A stretch of 64,000 nt of DNA, from contig NC_134365.1 of assembly GCF_035582795.1 (NCBI RefSeq), positions 80,209,635-80,273,634 of the forward strand, read 5' to 3'. This DNA is from Mycteria americana (lineage: Eukaryota; Chordata; Aves; Ciconiiformes; Ciconiidae). How positions within the stretch are numbered: position 1 is the stretch's first letter; every line of letters begins with the position of its first letter. The translations under genes and the position numbers were made by a program. This document shows, in pieces, positions 61,567 through 64,000 of the stretch. A model generated the notes under the pieces. It was given only the letters and a program-made list of their open reading frames with translations. It was not told the origin of the DNA and did not search any database.

Positions 61567-62109
61567 ATGTGATGGTTGGAAGCTGTCTTGGGCATGGCAA
61601 TCATGAAATGGTAGAGTTTTTGATTCTTGGAGAAGTGAGGAGGGGGGTCAGCAGAACTGCTACCTTGGACTTCTGGAGGGCAGACTTGGCCTGTTTAGGA
61701 GACTGGTTGACAGAGTCCCTTGGGAGGCAGTCCTGAAGGGCAGAGGAGTCCAGGAAGGCTGGACATTCTTCAAGAAGGAGATCTTAAAGGCACAGGAGCA
61801 GGCCGTCCCCATGTGCCGAAAGACGAGCCAGCGGGGAAGGTGACCGGCCTGGCTGAACAGAGAGCTTTGGCTGGAACTCAGAAAGAAAGGAGAGTTTGTG
61901 ACCTTTGGCGGAAGGGGCAGGCAACTCAGGAGGACTACAGAGATGTTGTGAGTTTGTTCAGGGAGAAAATTAGCAGAGCCAGAGCCCAACTAGAACTTAA
62001 TCTGGCTACTGCCGTAAAAGACAATAGAAAATGTTTCTATAAATACATTAGCAACACAAGGAGGGCTAAGGAGAATCTCCATCCTTTATGGATGTGGGGG
62101 GAAACATAG
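61567..62109 (+). pseudogene. CR1 ORF2 5' part, broken (endonuclease end and linker)
   Basis: The protein match moves through three frames: HEMVEFLILGEVRRGVSRTATLDF in the first, RLVDRVPWEAVLKGRGVQEG in the second, then CDLWRKGQATQEDYRDVV through AVKDNRKCFYKYI in the third, before the 550-codon frame takes over. The switches fall near 61686, 61885 and 62089. All three have the same sense, each equivalent to one lost base, and each lies in or beside a short homopolymer. In the middle frame a TGA at 61841-61843 stands where an arginine CGA is plausible, which fits CpG decay. No intact endonuclease remains. Confidence 0.85.
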
Positions 62110-63740
62110 TGACAAAGGATGAGGAAAAGGCTGAGGTACTCAATGCCTTCTTTGCCTCAGACTTTAATAGTCAGACCAGTTGTTCTCTGGGTACCCAGCC
62201 CCTTGAGCTGGAAGACAGAGATGGGGAGCAGAATGAAGCCCCCGTAATCCAAGGGGAAATGGTTAGCGACCTGCTACAGCACTTAGACACACACAAGTCT
62301 ATGGGGCCGGATGGGATCCACCTGAGGGTACTGAGGGAGCTGGCAGAAGTGCTCAGCAAGCCACTTTCAATCCTTTACCAGCAGTCCTGGCTAACCGGGG
62401 AGGTCCCAGTTGACTGGAGGTTAGCAAATGTGACGCCCATCTACAAGAAGGGCCGGAAGGAGGATCCGGGGAACTACAGGCCTGTCAGTCTGACCTCGGT
62501 GCTGGGGGAGGTTGTGGAGCAGATCACCTTGAGTGCCATCACGCGGCACATACAGGACAACCAGGTGATCAGGCCCAGTCAGCATGGGCTTATGAAAGGC
62601 AGGTCCTGCTTGGCTAACCTGATCTCCTTCTATGACAAGGTGACGCGCTTAGTGGATGAGGGAAAGGCTGTGGATGTTGTTTACCTGGACTTTAGTGAAG
62701 CCTTTGACACAATTTCCCACAGCATTCTCCTGGAGAAACTGGCTGCTCATGGCTTGGACGGGCATACGCTTCACTGTGTGAAAAACTGGCTGGATGGCCG
62801 GGCCCAAAGAGTGGTGGTGAATGGAGTTAAATCCAGTTGGCGGCCGGTCACAAGTGGTGTTCCCCAGGGCTCAGTATTGGGGCCAGTTCTGTTTCATATC
62901 TTTATCAATGATCTGGATGAGGGGATGGAGTGCGCCCTCAGTAAGTTTGCAGATGACACGAAGCTGGGCGGGAGTGTTGATCTGCTTGAGGGTAGGAAGG
63001 CTCTGCAGAGGGGGCTGGACAGGCTGGATCGATGGGCCGAGGCCAGTTGTATGAGATTCAACAAGGCGAAGTGCCAGGTCCTGCACTTGGGCCACAGCAA
63101 CGCCATGCAACGCTACAGGCTTGGGGCAGAGTGGCTGGAAAGCTGCCTGGTGGAAGAGGACCTGGGGGTGTTGGTTGATAGTATGAGCCAGCAGTGTGTC
63201 CAGGTGGCCAAGAAGGCCAACAGCATCCTGGCTTGTATCAGAAATAGCGTGACCAGCAGGACCAGGGGAGTGATCATCCCCCTGTACTCGGCACTGGTGA
63301 GGCTGCACCTTGAATACTGTGTTCAGTTTTGGGCCCCTCACTACAAGAGGGATATTGAGGTGCTGGAGCGTGTCCAGAGAAGGGCAACGAAGCTGGTGAG
63401 GGGTCTAGAGCACCAGTCTTATGAGGAGCGGCTGAGGGAACTGGGGTTGTTTAGCCTGGAGAAAAGGAGGCTGAGGGGAGACCTTATCGCTCTCTACAAC
63501 TACCTGAAAGGAGGTTGTAGCGAGGTGGATGTCGATCTCTTCTCCCAAGTAACAAGTGATAGGACAAGAGGAAATGGCCTCACGTTGTATGAGGGGAGGT
63601 TTAGACTGGATATTAGGAAAAATTTCTTCACTGAAAGGGTTATCAAGCATTGGAACAGGCTGCCCAGGGAAGTGGTTGAGTCACCATCCCTGGAGGTATT
63701 TAAAAGGCATGTAGATGTGGTGCTTAGGGACATGGTTTAG
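62088..63740 (+). pseudogene. CR1 ORF2 reverse transcriptase and C-terminal domain, uninterrupted 550-codon remnant
   Basis: Encodes the RT of a CR1 LINE, which copies element RNA at a nicked chromosomal target. In order: an N-terminal linker ([11 protein letters not shown]), the NYRPVSLTS motif near residue 130, the first catalytic Asp in [10 protein letters not shown] (Asp201), [10 protein letters not shown] (257-266), the FADD catalytic box (Phe287-Asp290), then the C-terminal domain with [10 protein letters not shown] and [14 protein letters not shown] just before the stop. The ATG at 62088 is an internal codon exposed by the frameshift, not the native start; the family's ORF2 is much longer because it carries an N-terminal endonuclease. 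All catalytic aspartates are retained. With no endonuclease and no element promoter, autonomous mobility is not expected. Confidence 0.9.
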
Positions 63741-63808
63741 TGGTGGACTTGGCAGTGTTAGGTTTATGACTGAACTTGATGATCTTAAAGGTCTTTTCCA
63801 ACCTAAAC

Positions 63809-63833
63809 GATTCTATGATTCTATGATTCTGTG
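63809..63833 (+). repeat. CR1 3' octamer tail
   Basis: Three tandem GATTCTAT/GATTCTGT units, the short direct repeat that ends CR1 elements and serves instead of a poly-A tail in retrotransposition. Confidence 0.9.
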
Positions 63834-64000
63834 AAAAGTATAACAGTGAGCCCTGTTTGCTTAGAGAAATCATATACTCCAAATGTGTTCCAGAGAAGTA
63901 ATCATATATTTTTTTATGGGTATTCAAGAGAAGTGATAATTCTGAAGCAGAGAATGCTACTGATAATGTTTCCACTGGGAAACACAGTAAAAATGTATTT
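63834..64000. other. AT-rich flank after the CR1 insertion
   Basis: Non-repetitive AT-rich DNA to the window end; nothing recognised. Confidence 0.5.

Larger units (their letters stand above)
61567..63833 (+). mobile_element. CR1 LINE retrotransposon copy, 5'-truncated
   Basis: Sense-strand CR1 non-LTR retrotransposon. It begins inside ORF2 near the end of the endonuclease region (GHGNHEMVEF, where family members usually have an S-D-H triad). It then runs through the linker, the full reverse transcriptase and the C-terminal domain to the stop at 63738-63740. After a short 3' UTR of roughly 90 nt it ends in the CR1 octamer tail, with ATTCTATG-type units at about 63809-63833 and no poly-A. 5' truncation is the normal result of target-primed reverse transcription. 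The first 500 nt hold three frameshifts and a TGA, while the remainder is open, so the copy is non-functional but fairly young. The exact 5' junction is uncertain by some tens of bases. Confidence 0.95.

Noticed and set aside
62871..63341. 156-codon frame antisense to the CR1 reverse transcriptase
   Set aside because: Shadow of the sense RT frame; no independent evidence.
1..64000. tRNA, rRNA, CRISPR arrays, operons, phage or LTR retrovirus structures
   Set aside because: No tRNA B-box in a cloverleaf context, no regularly spaced direct repeats, and no LTR pairs or gag/pol/env-like frames were seen; the only reverse transcriptase is of CR1 LINE type.

Overview
The window looks like a piece of a bird chromosome. 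The main evidence is two copies of the CR1 LINE, the dominant retrotransposon of birds and other sauropsids. One carries a long readable reverse-transcriptase reading frame and ends in the CR1-type octamer tail (ATTCTATG units) instead of poly-A. Interspersed repeat density is otherwise low. The background is AT-rich with sharply bounded CpG islands, and palindromic fragments resembling old sauropsid dispersed repeats are scattered about. I cannot name the species.

No complete host protein-coding gene can be recognised. Most open frames are short, many start only at TTG, and none shows a domain I know. The window reads as a gene-desert, intronic or 5'-flanking regulatory landscape. The left half (1-29.6 kb) holds four clear CpG islands (about 1.68-2.11, 2.64-3.56, 21.6-22.05 and 27.4-27.7 kb), a fifth small GC-rich patch at about 29.12-29.24 kb and a weaker one at 14.15-14.83 kb. 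The islands are surrounded by low-mutation-looking, homeobox-target-like AT-rich DNA, long C/G homopolymers and purine/pyrimidine tracts. This layout is typical of alternative promoters or 5' non-coding exons of a developmental regulator, but that is inference. Candidate exons are proposed on splice signals only: a 35-nt microexon at 6180-6214, a poly-histidine (CAC/CAT) exon at 29321-29441, and a first-exon donor after 29222.

The right half (29.6-64 kb) is ordinary AT-rich non-coding DNA. It holds a 5'-truncated antisense CR1 fragment at about 47.08-47.52 kb and a 2.27-kb sense CR1 copy at about 61.57-63.83 kb. The latter keeps a 550-codon uninterrupted reverse-transcriptase/C-terminal frame behind three single-base frameshifts and one stop.

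There is no CRISPR array, operon, phage or other prokaryotic-type system, and I found no convincing novel multi-gene system. The best second-look items are the CpG-island cluster without a coding gene, the GGGGCC repeat inside one island, the microexon, the His-repeat exon, and the uneven decay of the CR1 copy.
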